This document shows positions 54,301-64,000 of a DNA stretch of 64,000 nucleotides, one piece after another (the stretch's first letter is position 1; the number at the start of each line of letters is the position of its first letter). A program made the translations under genes and the position numbers. This stretch comes from Emiliania huxleyi CCMP1516 (lineage: Eukaryota > Haptophyta > Isochrysidales > Noelaerhabdaceae): positions 812,910 to 876,909 of the forward strand of contig NW_005196021.1 in assembly GCF_000372725.1 (NCBI RefSeq). Reading direction: 5' to 3'. The notes under the pieces are model-generated. The model was not told the DNA's origin, did no database searches, and saw nothing but the letters and a program-made list of their open reading frames with translations.

Positions 54301-56372
54301 GGCGGTCGGCGCAGCTGCTCGACTACGTGCGCGAGCGTGTGCCGATCGACGCCGAAACGGGTCTTCGCGTCACGGCCAACCCGCTGATGCTGTCGATGCT
54401 TACCTCGGTGTTTGAGCTGCGCACCGGCCTCCCGATGCCCAGTACGGTCGCCGAGCTCTACAAGGTGGCATCGGATGTGATGCTGTCCCGCAGCGGGGCG
54501 GCATCGCGCGAGCTGCGCCGGCTGCTGCAGGCCATCTTCTTCGAGGCGCAGGTATCGCAGGGGCGAGTCATCGAGGACAGGCAGCTCGACGAGGCGGCGC
54601 TCGGGCTGGAGCGGCCCGAGGCGCTGAAGGCGATTCGGGAGCGGGCACGGGCGCAGCGGCATCTCGGTGGCAAGTTGCGTTCGTCGGGCCTCGACGAGAC
54701 GGCCTATCTCGGGCGCGCAATGGCGGAGTGCGCAGCCGAGGTGCGGTCCGCGTGCGACTCTCTTCCGGCCGCGATGCGCGATGCGCTGGCCGAGGCGCGA
54801 AGGCGAGTGGCTCGCGACGAGTTGCCGCTGCTCAGCTTGCTGCAGGCGGAGCCGCTGCAGCTGCAGTCGTCGCACCTCTCCTTCCAGGAGTATTTTGCCG
54901 CGCGCGCGCTCTGCGAGGAGGGCACCCTCTCGGGAGCGCCGCCGTGGAAGTGGCAAGCCAGCTGGGCGAACACGCTTGCGCTCGGCGCGGGGATGGGCGA
55001 GCCGTTTGCAAAGGGGCTGAAACGCGCGGCCGGTATCGGGAGCGATTCGCTCAACTTGTGCGGGCAGCTCGGCGGCGACCGGCCGACGGCCTTGCGCGCC
55101 GTGGTGATGCTCAGTGAGGCGCTGAAAACTATCAACCTCCGCGGCAACTCGCTTGGCACGGAGGGCTGGTGCGCGATCTTCGCGGCGCTGCGAGACAACA
55201 AGGAGAACAAGGTCGAGTCATGGGACCTCTCGGGGGAGCGCATCAACGTGAAGGTCGCCAAGGTGCTAGCGGAGTACGTCTCCGGCAGCGCGGTGCTGAC
55301 CTCCTTGGATGTGCGCGACAACGAGATCGGCTCCACCGGCGCCGCCGCGATCGCCGAGGCGCTGCGCGGCAACGAGGTGCTGACAGAGCTCAACATTGGC
55401 GGCAACAAGATCTGCCCCGAGGGCGGCGTCGCGATCGGCAAGGCGCTCGCCGTCAACGGGGTGCTGAAAACGCTCAACCTCTGCTTCAACAACATCGGAG
55501 AAGAGGGCGCCACAGCGATCGGCGAGGCGCTGCGCGGCAACGCGGCGTTGACCGACCTCAACCTCGGCAAGAATAAGATCGGCGACAAGGGCGCCGCTGC
55601 GTTAGCGATCGCCGAGTCGCTGCGGGGCAATGCGGTGCTGAAAAGCATCAACCTCAGCGGCAACTCGATTGGCGCAGAGGGCTGGTGCGCGATCTTCGCG
55701 GCGCTGCGAGACAACAAAAAGAACAAGATCGAGTCATGGGACCTCTCACGGCAGGGCATCAACGTGGAGGTCGCCAAGGTGCTAGCGGAGTACGTCTCCG
55801 GCAGCGGGGTGCTGACCGCGCTTGACCTCGCCCGCAGCGGCATCGACGAGGCGGGCGCCGTGGCGCTGGCCTCCGCTCTGCGCGTCAACGCGGTGCTGAA
55901 AACTCTTGACCTCTACAACAACCAGATCCGCGCCGAGGGCGCCGCTGCGATCGTCGAGGCGTTGCGAGGCAACGCGGTGCTGACCACCCTCGTGCTCAGC
56001 TATAACGGCATCGGCCCCTCCGGCGCCACCGCGATCGCCGAGGCTCTGCAGGGCAACGAGATGCTGACCGATTTGAACCTCTACTGGAACAAGATTGGCG
56101 ACGAGGGCGCCACTGCGATCGCCGAGGCGCTGCGCGGCAACGCGGTGCTGAAGAACCTCAACCTCTACTATAACAACATCGGCAACACGGGCGCCATCGC
56201 GATCGCCGAGGCTCTGCGAGGCAACGCGGTGCTGCAAAGCATCGATCTCCGCTGCAACAACATCGACGGCAAGGTGAAGAGGTTCTCGACGTTCTTTGGC
56301 CGCAACGGCAACGGGAAGGAAGTAATTCGAGATGCGGTGAGCGGGCGGGTGGGGTTCGAGCTCAAGATGTGA
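51315..56372 (+). CDS. NLR-like protein: N-terminal helical domain, NACHT ATPase, ribonuclease-inhibitor LRRs
   Basis: Model: join(51315..51706, 51799..52350, 52493..56372), 1607 aa; the second donor is uncertain. The NACHT core shows a P-loop (TAGPASGKSTLL, about residue 768), Walker B (RRALLLLDGLDEGG), a sensor (VLLATSRPAG), TANPLMLSML and HLSFQEYFAA. About 14 RI-type LRRs follow (about residues 1185-1580; unit GATAIAEALRGNAVLTxLNL, then xxNxIG). This is the NOD-like receptor layout: the LRRs sense, NACHT oligomerises with nucleotide, and the N-terminus signals. The N-terminal 700 residues are helical and match no known effector domain that I recognise. It is likely cytosolic. LRR units are so alike at DNA level that unequal crossing-over could change their number; the block ending CAIFAALRDNK, then N(K)xESWDLS, occurs twice. 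Confidence 0.85.
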
Positions 56373-57452
56373 GTGGTCGCTCTGAGCGTGGACGGCGCAG
56401 GCCGGGGCCATGAGGTGGTGCATAATTGGACTTGCTTCTCTGGTAGCCTGTTTTTTTGCCCCCCCCCCCTCCCCCGGCCCCGCACAATATGTGGTAGAAG
56501 GCTAGAACGCTGAGTGTCACAACATTTTGGACTCCGTATTCGGGGCCTGTGGGTGGGCCGAGTGGTTCCTAGCGTGTGAGTCAAACTCTTAACAGAATCG
56601 CATCAGCCCTCCACAACACTCAAAATTTTCCTTGGGGCGCGCTCCGCGCGCGGCGCTGTCCGCGCCTCACTCCTTGAGCGTCATATAGGCGCTGGCCGCG
56701 CTGCGCAAGCACGGGCGGGAGGGGTTTCTCCTGCGGAGTCGTGCGTGCGCAGGGCTCCTCTTTGCTTTCTTCTACTCCCTACTATCATCTCGTTCCCGTC
56801 CTACCAGAGAATGGCCGCTGCGCGCTGGCCCGCACATGTTCTGCAGCTTGGAAAGTCACTCATCAAGGCACTGGGCCCGTGTAAGCTTGCAAAAAGGATT
56901 GGCGAGACGCTAAACGAAAAAAACTAAGCTCTAAGGCAGCCCCGCGCGCGGCGCGTTACCATGAAATGGCTATAATCGACCTCGTGGTGGCGCCGATGGC
57001 ACAGGTACCATCGGCATCGCGATCGCGCGACGCGCGCCCGGGTGTCATCCTCATCGGCGGCGGGCGGGCTGCGGCGGCGGCGGGGGCAAGCTGGCCAGCG
57101 GAGGCTCGGGCCAAGGCCAGTCCAGGTGGGGAAAGGGGGGTTGAGGATTACCTCGAATGCCGCGGCGAGAACTCGTCACCTCAGGTGCGCCGCGTGATAT
57201 GTGTCATATGTGTCACCGTGTTCGAATCACATGCCAGCTCGCATAAGCGAGCCGCCCGCTCTTCCACCGCGATCCGCGTCCCCGTCCGTTGCACACATGC
57301 CATGCAAGTTGCCAACGCGCAGTCCCAACGCACGAGTCCCGCCAAATGTTGTCCCGCTATTGTCCCGCCGCATGGTCCCGTCTTCGCCCTGCCACCTCTC
57401 TGCTCTGTCCACCTTGCGATTCGACTGCGACGTGCCGCCAACGCGCCTGAGC
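56373..57452. other. Intergenic between convergent genes
   Basis: No gene recognised. A C-rich run lies at 56460-56476. The reverse frames are shadows. It should hold the 3' ends of the NLR-like (+) and BTB (-) transcripts. Confidence 0.45.
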
Positions 57453-58751
57453 CTACGCGGAGTCGAGGAGCCTCGGGTTGCGGATCTTCAGCGAGATGGT
57501 GAGCTTATCCTCAGCGAGGTAGCCACACTCCGGGTCACGCAGCTCGGCAAGCAGAATCATCTCACGGAAGCCCCAGTCCATCTTGTCCGACTCGAACTTG
57601 TGCTCGCTATCCTTTGTGACCGATTTGTCCGATTTGGCACTTGGGATGGTGAAGCAAAAGCTGGCTGCGCAGGGCTTCGTCGCCGCGTCGACGGCCTTGA
57701 GGTAGACCGCAAGGGAGTCCGCCTTGTTACCTCTCGGGAAGACTAGGAGGCACCAGCGAATGCCCGCGTACTCGAAGATGGGCGAATCCGTCCGCTCCTC
57801 GAGTGCGGAGAATTGCGCGATCGACCACACGAACTCCCCAGGCGCGCCACCTTCCTGAAGCCAACAAGGCTGCCGCTCCGTTGCCTTGCGAGTGGCCAGC
57901 GACAGGAACGCGGCTTTCATCGCGGCGGCGCCCTGCATGCACGGCTGGCTGGCGGCCTGCGTGCACTGCTCCGCGCTCAGCAGCGGGAATCGCACCTGCG
58001 CGACCAGCCGAGCGACCGCCTCCTCCGAAGGCGCCGACGGCTTCTGCGCGCTGACCCACGCGTCGATCGCGTCGAGCACCTCGGCCTCCTCCTGCACCTT
58101 GAGGCAGTCGTCGCCCAGCAAGTCGGCGAGGCGGTCAAGCTTGATCGTCGCCAGCTTCTCGGGCGCGGCGCGCAGCTCCGGCCAGCACGCCAGGCACGCG
58201 GTGCGCGCCTCGTCGCGCAGCGCATCGAGCGAGAGCCGCTCCGCGAGGTCCCACGCGCCCACGCAGCTGTCGGCCGTCAGCCGCTTGGCGATGGCGACGG
58301 CCGCCGTGTCGCGCAGCGGGTGCACCTGCAGCAGGCTCGCCGCCTCGAGCACGGGCACCAGCTCGTCGTTCGACCCGAGCACGCAGCGGCCCTTGTACAT
58401 CCAGCTCAGCATGGCGGCAAACGAGTCCGCCGAGATGGCCGGCAGTGTGTGCGCGTCGTGGCTATCCGCCATCATCGATTTGTACATCCCGCGAAAGTAA
58501 AGCGACGTGCCCGCCAGCACCGCGCGGTGGGCCACGAAGCGCTGTCCGCCAGCCATGATGACCGCGTCACAAAAGTCTCCCGCCTCGCGCTGCTCCTGCA
58601 GCGCCTCCGGGAATGGCGTGCCGCCGATCAGCTTGACATAGCCGTCGGCCGCGTCGTCGGCGGGAGCGGGCCGCTTCGGTGAGCGCGGAGCGTGCATCGC
58701 TGCCACTGCCACCGTGCTCGCCGTCGCTGCACTCTCCCCTGCGTCCGTCAT
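57453..58751 (-). CDS. BTB-BACK-MATH protein (putative Cullin-3 adaptor)
   Basis: Single exon, 432 aa, ATG at 58751. A BTB domain lies at about residues 40-150 (DFCDAVIMAGGQRFVAHRAV, LAGTSLYFRGMYKSMM, ISADSFAAMLSWMYKGRC). A BACK-like helical region follows (CVGAWDLAERLSLDALRDEA, DAIDAWVSAQ), and then a MATH/TRAF-like beta domain (about 300-430: FVWSIAQFSAL, SPIFEYAGIRWCLLVFPRGN, DSLAVYLKAVD, YLAEDKLTISLKIR). BTB proteins of this kind bring substrates to Cul3 ubiquitin ligase; the MATH domain binds the substrate. Here MATH is C-terminal, while SPOP-type proteins have it N-terminal. The gene is divergent from the NOL8-like gene (181 bp between ATGs). Confidence 0.88.
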   Translation of the reverse strand: MTDAGESAATASTVAVAAMHAPRSPKRPAPADDAADGYVKLIGGTPFPEALQEQREAGDFCDAVIMAGGQRFVAHRAVLAGTSLYFRGMYKSMMADSHDAHTLPAISADSFAAMLSWMYKGRCVLGSNDELVPVLEAASLLQVHPLRDTAAVAIAKRLTADSCVGAWDLAERLSLDALRDEARTACLACWPELRAAPEKLATIKLDRLADLLGDDCLKVQEEAEVLDAIDAWVSAQKPSAPSEEAVARLVAQVRFPLLSAEQCTQAASQPCMQGAAAMKAAFLSLATRKATERQPCWLQEGGAPGEFVWSIAQFSALEERTDSPIFEYAGIRWCLLVFPRGNKADSLAVYLKAVDAATKPCAASFCFTIPSAKSDKSVTKDSEHKFESDKMDWGFREMILLAELRDPECGYLAEDKLTISLKIRNPRLLDSA

Positions 58752-58932
58752 GACGTGCTTGGTGGGTCCGGGTTCCAGGGGACAGTGCCGCCGGAACAAG
58801 ACGAGGGAGGATGGGAGAAAAAATCCCCTCAGACGGTACGTAAAGCTAGAAAAAAAGAAAAAAACGAACGCGTGTTTTTTTATGAGCTTAGCCTTCGATG
58901 TTATGAAACAACGTTTTTTTATAGGAGTTGCA
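58752..58932. promoter_or_regulatory. Shared divergent promoter region
   Basis: 181 bp between two ATGs pointing away from each other. It is rich in A and T runs and contains GAGCTTAGCCTTCGATGTTA (58882), a near copy of which lies at 50738 upstream of the NLR-like gene. No TATA box is certain. Confidence 0.5.
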
Positions 58933-61767
58933 ATGGTCGACGTCGAGGAGAGCCTCGAGGAGAGCCTCGAGCGCGCGGGCCCGAGCGCCCATCGGCTCCA
59001 CATCGACGGCCTCCCATCAGACGTCAGCGACGCCGAGCTCGCACGGCGCTTCACGCCATTCGGCGAGGTGCGCGAAGCCAGCGTGATCCGGGGAGCCGAC
59101 GGCGCTTGCCGCGGCTTCGGGTATGTCTCGCTGCACGCAGCTCCGCCAGAGGTGGCGCGGTGCATCAAGGCGTACACTGGCACGCGATGGCGCGGCAAGC
59201 GGCTCGCCGTCGCTCCCGCCAGCGAGGACTACATGACGCGTCTCAAGCGGGAGTGGGAGGAGGCAGCGGAGCAGAGGCGAGCGGAAGAGGCTGCTGCTGG
59301 CGCTGCCGCCGCCGCGGCCGCCGCAGAACGACCAGCAGCGCACGACCCGGCCGCGACGCTGCGGCTGCGGCCGAGCCGGCATCTCGACCTCGTCGAGGCG
59401 ACGCCGGGCAAGAGCAACCGGCATAGGCGCAGCTTCCCGCCTCTGCAGGCCGAGGCGGAGGGGCGGCGGGCCGAGAAGCTGGCGGCGGGGAAGGGTGCGC
59501 CGGCGGGCGAGGCGAGGGGGGCGGAGCGGGTCGGCGCGGCGGCCGAGGCGCGGCGGCCGCTGGCCGAGAGCGGGACGGCCGGCGGCATGAGCCAGCTCTG
59601 GGCTGCCTTCGGAGCCTTTGGCGGCGGAGAGAGCAGCGATGCTGACAGCGGCGGCGACAGCGGCGGCGGCGACGCGGGCGGCGACGCGGGCGGCGGCGAG
59701 GGCGGCGGCAGCGACGCGGCCGGCGGAGAGAGCGAGGGCGGCGAGGGCGAGGGCGGCAGCGAGAGCGAGGGCGAGGGCGGCAGCGAGGGCGGCGACGCGG
59801 GCGAGGCATCGCCTTGTGCTGCTGTTGGCAAGCTACCGACTGCTGCCCCGCGGCAGTGTGCCGTGTCCCCACCTGTAGGGCCCCGCCGACGAGCCCCCCC
59901 CCCGTCCGCCCCTCCCCGGCGGCGGTGGCGGCGACGAGGACGGCCAGGCGAAGCCCGTGCGGCCGGCGGCGGCGCCACGCGCCGAGAAGAGGAGGCTTGG
60001 CGGCGGTGTCCAGGTGGCTGTCCAGGCGGCCGCAGACTCGCGAGGAGGCTTCGCTGGCGACAAGTGTGGTCACGCACTACGCTCTGCCGACTCGCGTAGG
60101 CCGCCTTGCTCGACGAGGCCGAGGAGGCGGCGGCCTTTGTGCGAACCACCTCGCTCGCCTCGCTCCGGCGGCGGGCGGTGCGGGCCAAGGGCGCCGCGCG
60201 GGGCGAGAGGACGACGGGGACCGGGCAGGGCGGGGCGTCGGGGCAGGGCGGGGCGTCGGGGCAGGGCGGGGCGTCTCAGGGCGGGGCGTCAGGGTTTGCC
60301 GTCTCCTCTGCGAGCGCGACTCCTTTGGGTGCCTGTCGCGGTACCGAGGGCGAGGGCGAGGGCGGGGCGAGGGACGAGGACGACGGCGACGCGGAGGGAG
60401 GCGACGCGATCGCACCGGCGGCGGCGGCAGTGGCGGCGGCGGCGGCGGCGGCGGTGGCGATGGCGGTGGCGGTGGCGGCGCAGCAGCGGAGGCGGCGGCG
60501 GAGGAGGAGGCAGCTCTGGACGCGGAGAGGAGGGCGGCGGAGGTGGCTGGTTCGTTGCGCGTCTTGGCGGAGCTGCTCGGCGAGCCGCGCGAGGAGGGGC
60601 AGCCGAATGAAGGATTGCTCACAGGTTCGTTATGAACTCACAGGCGAGCCGCCCGAGGAGGCGCAGCGGGAGCAGCAGCGGCAGGAGCGGAGCGCGGAGC
60701 AGCGGCGGCGGTGGGGCGCGTGGGGCAGCGCCGACGGTTGGCAGCTCGGAGCAAAGTTCGACCCGTCGGAGGGTCCGCCCGCCGGGCCGGAGGGGGGGTG
60801 CCGTCTGGAGGGGGGGGCGCGCGGCTCTGAGGGGGAGGCTTCGGGCGGCCAGCCCTACGAGGGGGAGGGCCACGGCCCGACCCTCGAAGCCGCGCCCGGC
60901 CGGCCGCCGGCGCGCGACTCCCCGCCGAAGGGCGACTCGCCGCTCGTTCGCCCTTCCGGCGCGCGAGGCAAGTCGCGCCCCACTCCTCCCGCCTCTGCTG
61001 CTGCCCCTACTGCTGCCCCTACTGTTGCCCCTGCTGCTGCCCCTGTTGCTGTCCCGGCCGCGGCCAAGCGAGCGGCAGAGAGGGCGGGGAGACGAGCAGA
61101 GGAGCGAGCGCGCCCGGCGGCAGAGGGGTCGGCAGCGGCCGCAGCAGAGGAGGGCGCACAGGACGGCGTCCTCCCGCAGGGCAAGGCGGGCAGCAAGCGA
61201 GCGGCGGCGAGCGCTGCAGTGCCGCCAGACAGGCCCGCAAAGAAGCGCGGCGCGGCGGCGAAGGGCGGCTCGGAGGGCGCCGCCGCGGCGTCGAGCGGAG
61301 CGACAGTGTCGGAGAAGCCGAGCGCGGCGCCGGCCGTGGCGGGCCGGGTTCGGCTGCGCGGCCTCTTTGTCGGCGGCAGCAGTGGCGGCAGCTTCGCGCT
61401 CTCCAGCTTGGTCGGCGGGGCGGAGGGAGGGACGGAGGGCGGGACGGAGGCAGACTCGGCCGAGCAAGCCTTCTCCTTCACGTTTGGCGACCCCACGGCC
61501 ACCGCCGCCGCCACCACCGCCGAAGCGCCGCCCGCCGCCGCCGCCGATCTCGCCGCCGCGGCACCGCCCGCGGCCGCCGCTTCCGAGGCGATTCCGTGGG
61601 CGGCGGCGGAGGAAGAGCCCTTCATGCGCACCGCGCCGGCGGAGGAGCTGCTGCGCAACTGGCGGCGCGGCCGCAGCGAGGCGCGGCAGGCGTACAAGAA
61701 GCAGCACCAGGATGCGGTGCGGCAGCGGCGCAAGCAACGAGCTTCCGCGAAGCGGTCGGGGGCGTGA
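58933..61767 (+). CDS. RRM protein resembling nucleolar protein NOL8, 5 exons
   Basis: Model: join(58933..59805, 59948..60025, 60100..60400, 60484..60579, 60644..61767), 823 aa. The N-terminal RRM has LHIDGLPSDVSDAELARRF and CRGFGYVSL, followed by the basic tail ASEDYMTRLKREWEEAAEQR. That tail resembles NOL8, which binds RNA and Rag GTPases and acts in ribosome biogenesis. A long Gly/Ala/Glu/Ser low-complexity region follows. The basic C-terminus (ELLRNWRRGRSEARQAYKKQ) is also typical of such nucleolar proteins. All four introns are modelled as GC-AG, with exon sequence repeated at the junctions. Intron 4 has two 25-bp copies of GGCGAGCCGCSCGAGGAGG. The middle of the model (60100-60580) is GGC-repeat-rich and uncertain. 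Confidence 0.7.
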
Positions 61768-61988
61768 GAGAGCAGGCGAGAGCGGTGTCGAGAGGTCGGC
61801 CATGCCCACGTGCACGAATACCTTTCACAGCCGCGGCGATGCACAGCTGTGACCTGTGGAAGAATCAAGGCTTGATCCTACATCCTTGGAGAGTGCGGCT
61901 CAGCTTCAGGTGAGTCCCCTCGGCAACCAACACCGGACCCAAGACACACAAGCACAGACAGTCGAGAAGGGAGAGACAGCAACATGCG
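61768..61988. other. Intergenic / 5' region of the next gene
   Basis: No feature beyond the 3' end of the NOL8-like gene. An earlier in-frame ATG at 61989 could start the next gene. Confidence 0.4.
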
Positions 61989-62114
61989 ATGACGGCCTCT
62001 GGTCGCTTTGGAACGCTTTCACAGCAAATTCCTCTGTCCGCTGATTCCCCTCTGCCGGCGAGGAACGGCGACGGCACCGACCGTCGGCCAGCCGCCCGCT
62101 GCCACAGCTGTCCG

Positions 62115-63806
62115 ATGGCGTCTGTGCTGGGGAGATTGGGGTCCGTGGCCCGCATGGGCGGCTCGCTGCTCGGCAAGGTCGTCTTCACGCGGTCGGCTGC
62201 CGCCTTTGGCGCCGGCGCGCTCACTGCGATGCCGATGATGTCGGGCGAGGACTTCTTCTACTACTCGTTCATAACAGACAAGGATCCGGACGCGATCATC
62301 GACTTCTACTCGACGGAGGACTTCCTGCAGATCCTCGGCATCTTCCCCTTCGCGCTCCACTTCGTCCTCGCGGGCGTGGTCTGGGACCTCGAGAAGGAGA
62401 ACACAAACACCGTCTACCAGGCGCCTCGAAAGCCCTCTCTCGGGCTCCTCGCGCGAAGCCGGGCCGCCCGTGGTGGGGCAGCTCGCGTGCGCACACGTCT
62501 CTCAGCGCACCCGGCCGCGCGCCGCGCCTGCCCTACCCCATCCCCGCCTCCCTTCCTCCGCCTGAGCCGCAGCCGCACGCCTTGCGTGAGCGCCGCCGGC
62601 GGCCTCACTGTCCCGCCTCGCCTCCGCAGTCCATGGAGATCTCGTTCACGCTCGAGGAGGAGGAGGATGACGACGGGGTGGTCGGCTTCTTCCAGAAGCG
62701 CGAGCGCTTCAAGAACTTCATCCCGCTCACCTCCTTCCTGCTCTGGGATCAAGTGCAGTGCTACGGGTGTCCCGAGAGAACACACAGCACCGACCCTCGT
62801 ACTGCACGCACTCCTGGGGCCTCACCCCTGGCCCATGAACGGCCGCCGCCCCGCCACCTCCTGCTCTGCCTGTTCGCACGGCGTACGCGGCGCCGCGGCG
62901 CCCCTCACACACCCTTATGGAGTGGTTAGCTTTCAGGCTTGCGCTTGAGGTCTCTGACCGCTTCTATTAGTTAGTTGACCGCTCTATTAGTTAATCCCTG
63001 ATTGTTTCCGTCAAGTGTTCCTTCCCCCCCCCCCCCCCCTTCCCCCCTCCCCCTCCCCCTCCCCTCAACAGCACACCTTGGGCCGCGCGCTGGCTCACCC
63101 CCGGCCCGAGCGCGCCTCTCCAACCAGGTACAAGCGTCGCGAGGACGAGACTGTCGAGGTCTTCCACCGAGGTGCCCTTTCGCCCTCCCCCCCCCCCCCC
63201 TTTCCGAATCGTCGCCGCCTCCTCTGCCACCCACTTCGCCACCACCACCGCACCTCCTCCATCTCCTCCTTTCCTCCCCCGCGTGCTGTTGCGCGACGTG
63301 GAGACGAGACGTAGCCGAGATGCAGTCGAGATAGAGCCGAGATGCAGTCGAGGTGATGCACGAGACGGAGCGAGCACAGGAGCCGACAGGTAGCCGACAA
63401 GCAGCCGAGGCAGCCCATGGGCGGTCGAGAGAGATTGCCCAGCCCTCCCACAGAAGAGCATCACACGAAGAGCTTCCCACGACGAGCACACACTGAGCAC
63501 ACACCGACGCGGCCGCCCGCCTCTGTGCCGTGCCGCGCCCACGACGCCCACGGCGCGTCCGTGACACGCCCACGCCTCCTCCCCTGCCGTACTCCCAGGC
63601 GAGTACTTCCATGGACCGATGCCCATCCGGCTGCTGATCGGGCTGCACGCGCGCCGCGCCGCCGCACGGCCGCCGCCCCGCGGCACCACCAGCGACGTTC
63701 GGCGGCGCCGTGCTCCCCGCAGGCGCGGTATGTCATCTGGGCGACGGAGCGCCACATCAACTCGCGGCTGTTCGCCGGGGAGGCGCGCCTGATCACCCGA
63801 GAGTAG
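62115..63806 (+). CDS. Unrecognised conserved-looking membrane protein, 5 exons
   Basis: Model: join(62115..62420, 62630..62757, 63128..63171, 63599..63648, 63723..63806), 203 aa. An in-frame ATG at 61989 would add 42 residues. It is not recognised. The N-terminus is basic and Ala-rich (MASVLGRLGSVARMGGSLLG), which would suit mitochondrial targeting. One TM segment follows (ILGIFPFALHFVLAGVVW), then an acidic stretch (TLEEEEDDDGVVGFF). The C-terminal exons (YKRREDETVEVFHRGEYFHG, PMPIRLLIGLHARYVIWATE) join in frame through short exons. Introns 1 and 4 are GC-AG; introns 2 and 3 are GT-AG. GTRCWA- or GCGCGS-type sequence repeats at the junctions. Intron 3 holds the GCCGAGATGCAGTC minisatellite. 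A diverged copy of RLFAGE after the stop suggests more exons beyond, possibly past the window. Confidence 0.6.
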
Positions 63807-64000
63807 CCGAGATGGGACTCCTCACGTCGCAGCTGTTTGCGGGGGAGGGGGGAAGGGGGGGCGCCTGTTTCGCCGAGACTCTTTCCAGCACCTCTCCTCG
63901 CAATCGCCCCTCACCGCCCCCTGGCAGTGAAATCTGTGTGCGAGTGCGTCGTCCCTTCCAGCGCCACGCCCTTCCTTGCTCTTCCCATCCCGCCGGCGTA
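63807..64000. other. Right edge, no separate gene recognised
   Basis: It contains SQLFAGEGG-like coding similarity to the preceding exon at about 63823-63855, then C-rich sequence. It could be intron and further exon of the previous gene, cut by the window end. Confidence 0.3.

Overview
This is nuclear DNA from a GC-rich, unicellular eukaryote, most likely an alga. A haptophyte-like organism is my best guess, but the window has no marker that proves it. The evidence is short introns (about 45-550 nt), roughly half starting with GC instead of GT; TTAGGG-type repeats; a selenoprotein with an apparent eukaryotic SECIS element; and receptors combining CUB, beta-helix, cysteine-rich, multi-TM and TIR-like domains. 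I built all gene models by hand from frame continuity, motifs and splice junctions, so exon ends are inferences.

Layout. 0-14.3 kb: a small membrane protein (-), a repeat-rich coiled-coil protein (+), an NmrA-like oxidoreductase (-), a RING protein (+), a four-domain voltage-gated Ca/Na-type channel (-) and a ZC3H3-like CCCH protein (-). 14.3-23.5 kb: a mobile-element zone with two MITEs, dispersed repeats, a Tc1/mariner-like transposase and a 371-375-bp satellite on both its sides; the selenoprotein T gene sits inside it. 24-36 kb: cobalamin adenosyltransferase (-), a small Cys-rich protein (-), a methyltransferase-like gene (-), a glutathione-transferase-like protein (+), a two-tRNA cluster and deoxyhypusine synthase (+). 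37-45.4 kb: one large receptor gene (-). 46.8-56.4 kb: a repeat copy, an EF-hand voltage-gated K+ channel (+) and a NACHT-LRR (NLR-like) gene (+). 57.4-64 kb: a BTB-BACK-MATH protein (-) divergent from a NOL8-like RRM protein (+), then an unrecognised gene near the right edge (+).

Two themes stand out. First, many introns lie between two copies of the same short exon sequence. The second copy supplies the AG acceptor and the first supplies the GC or GT donor, so splicing restores exactly one copy. The DNA between the copies is often a simple tandem repeat, and in the K+ channel it is telomeric repeat. Second, the window carries two immune-receptor-like genes: a surface receptor with TIR-like tail domains and five tandem 27-30-residue cassette exons, and a cytosolic NLR-like protein 6 kb from its start.

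The genes do not form one pathway. Neighbours are mostly arranged convergently or divergently.
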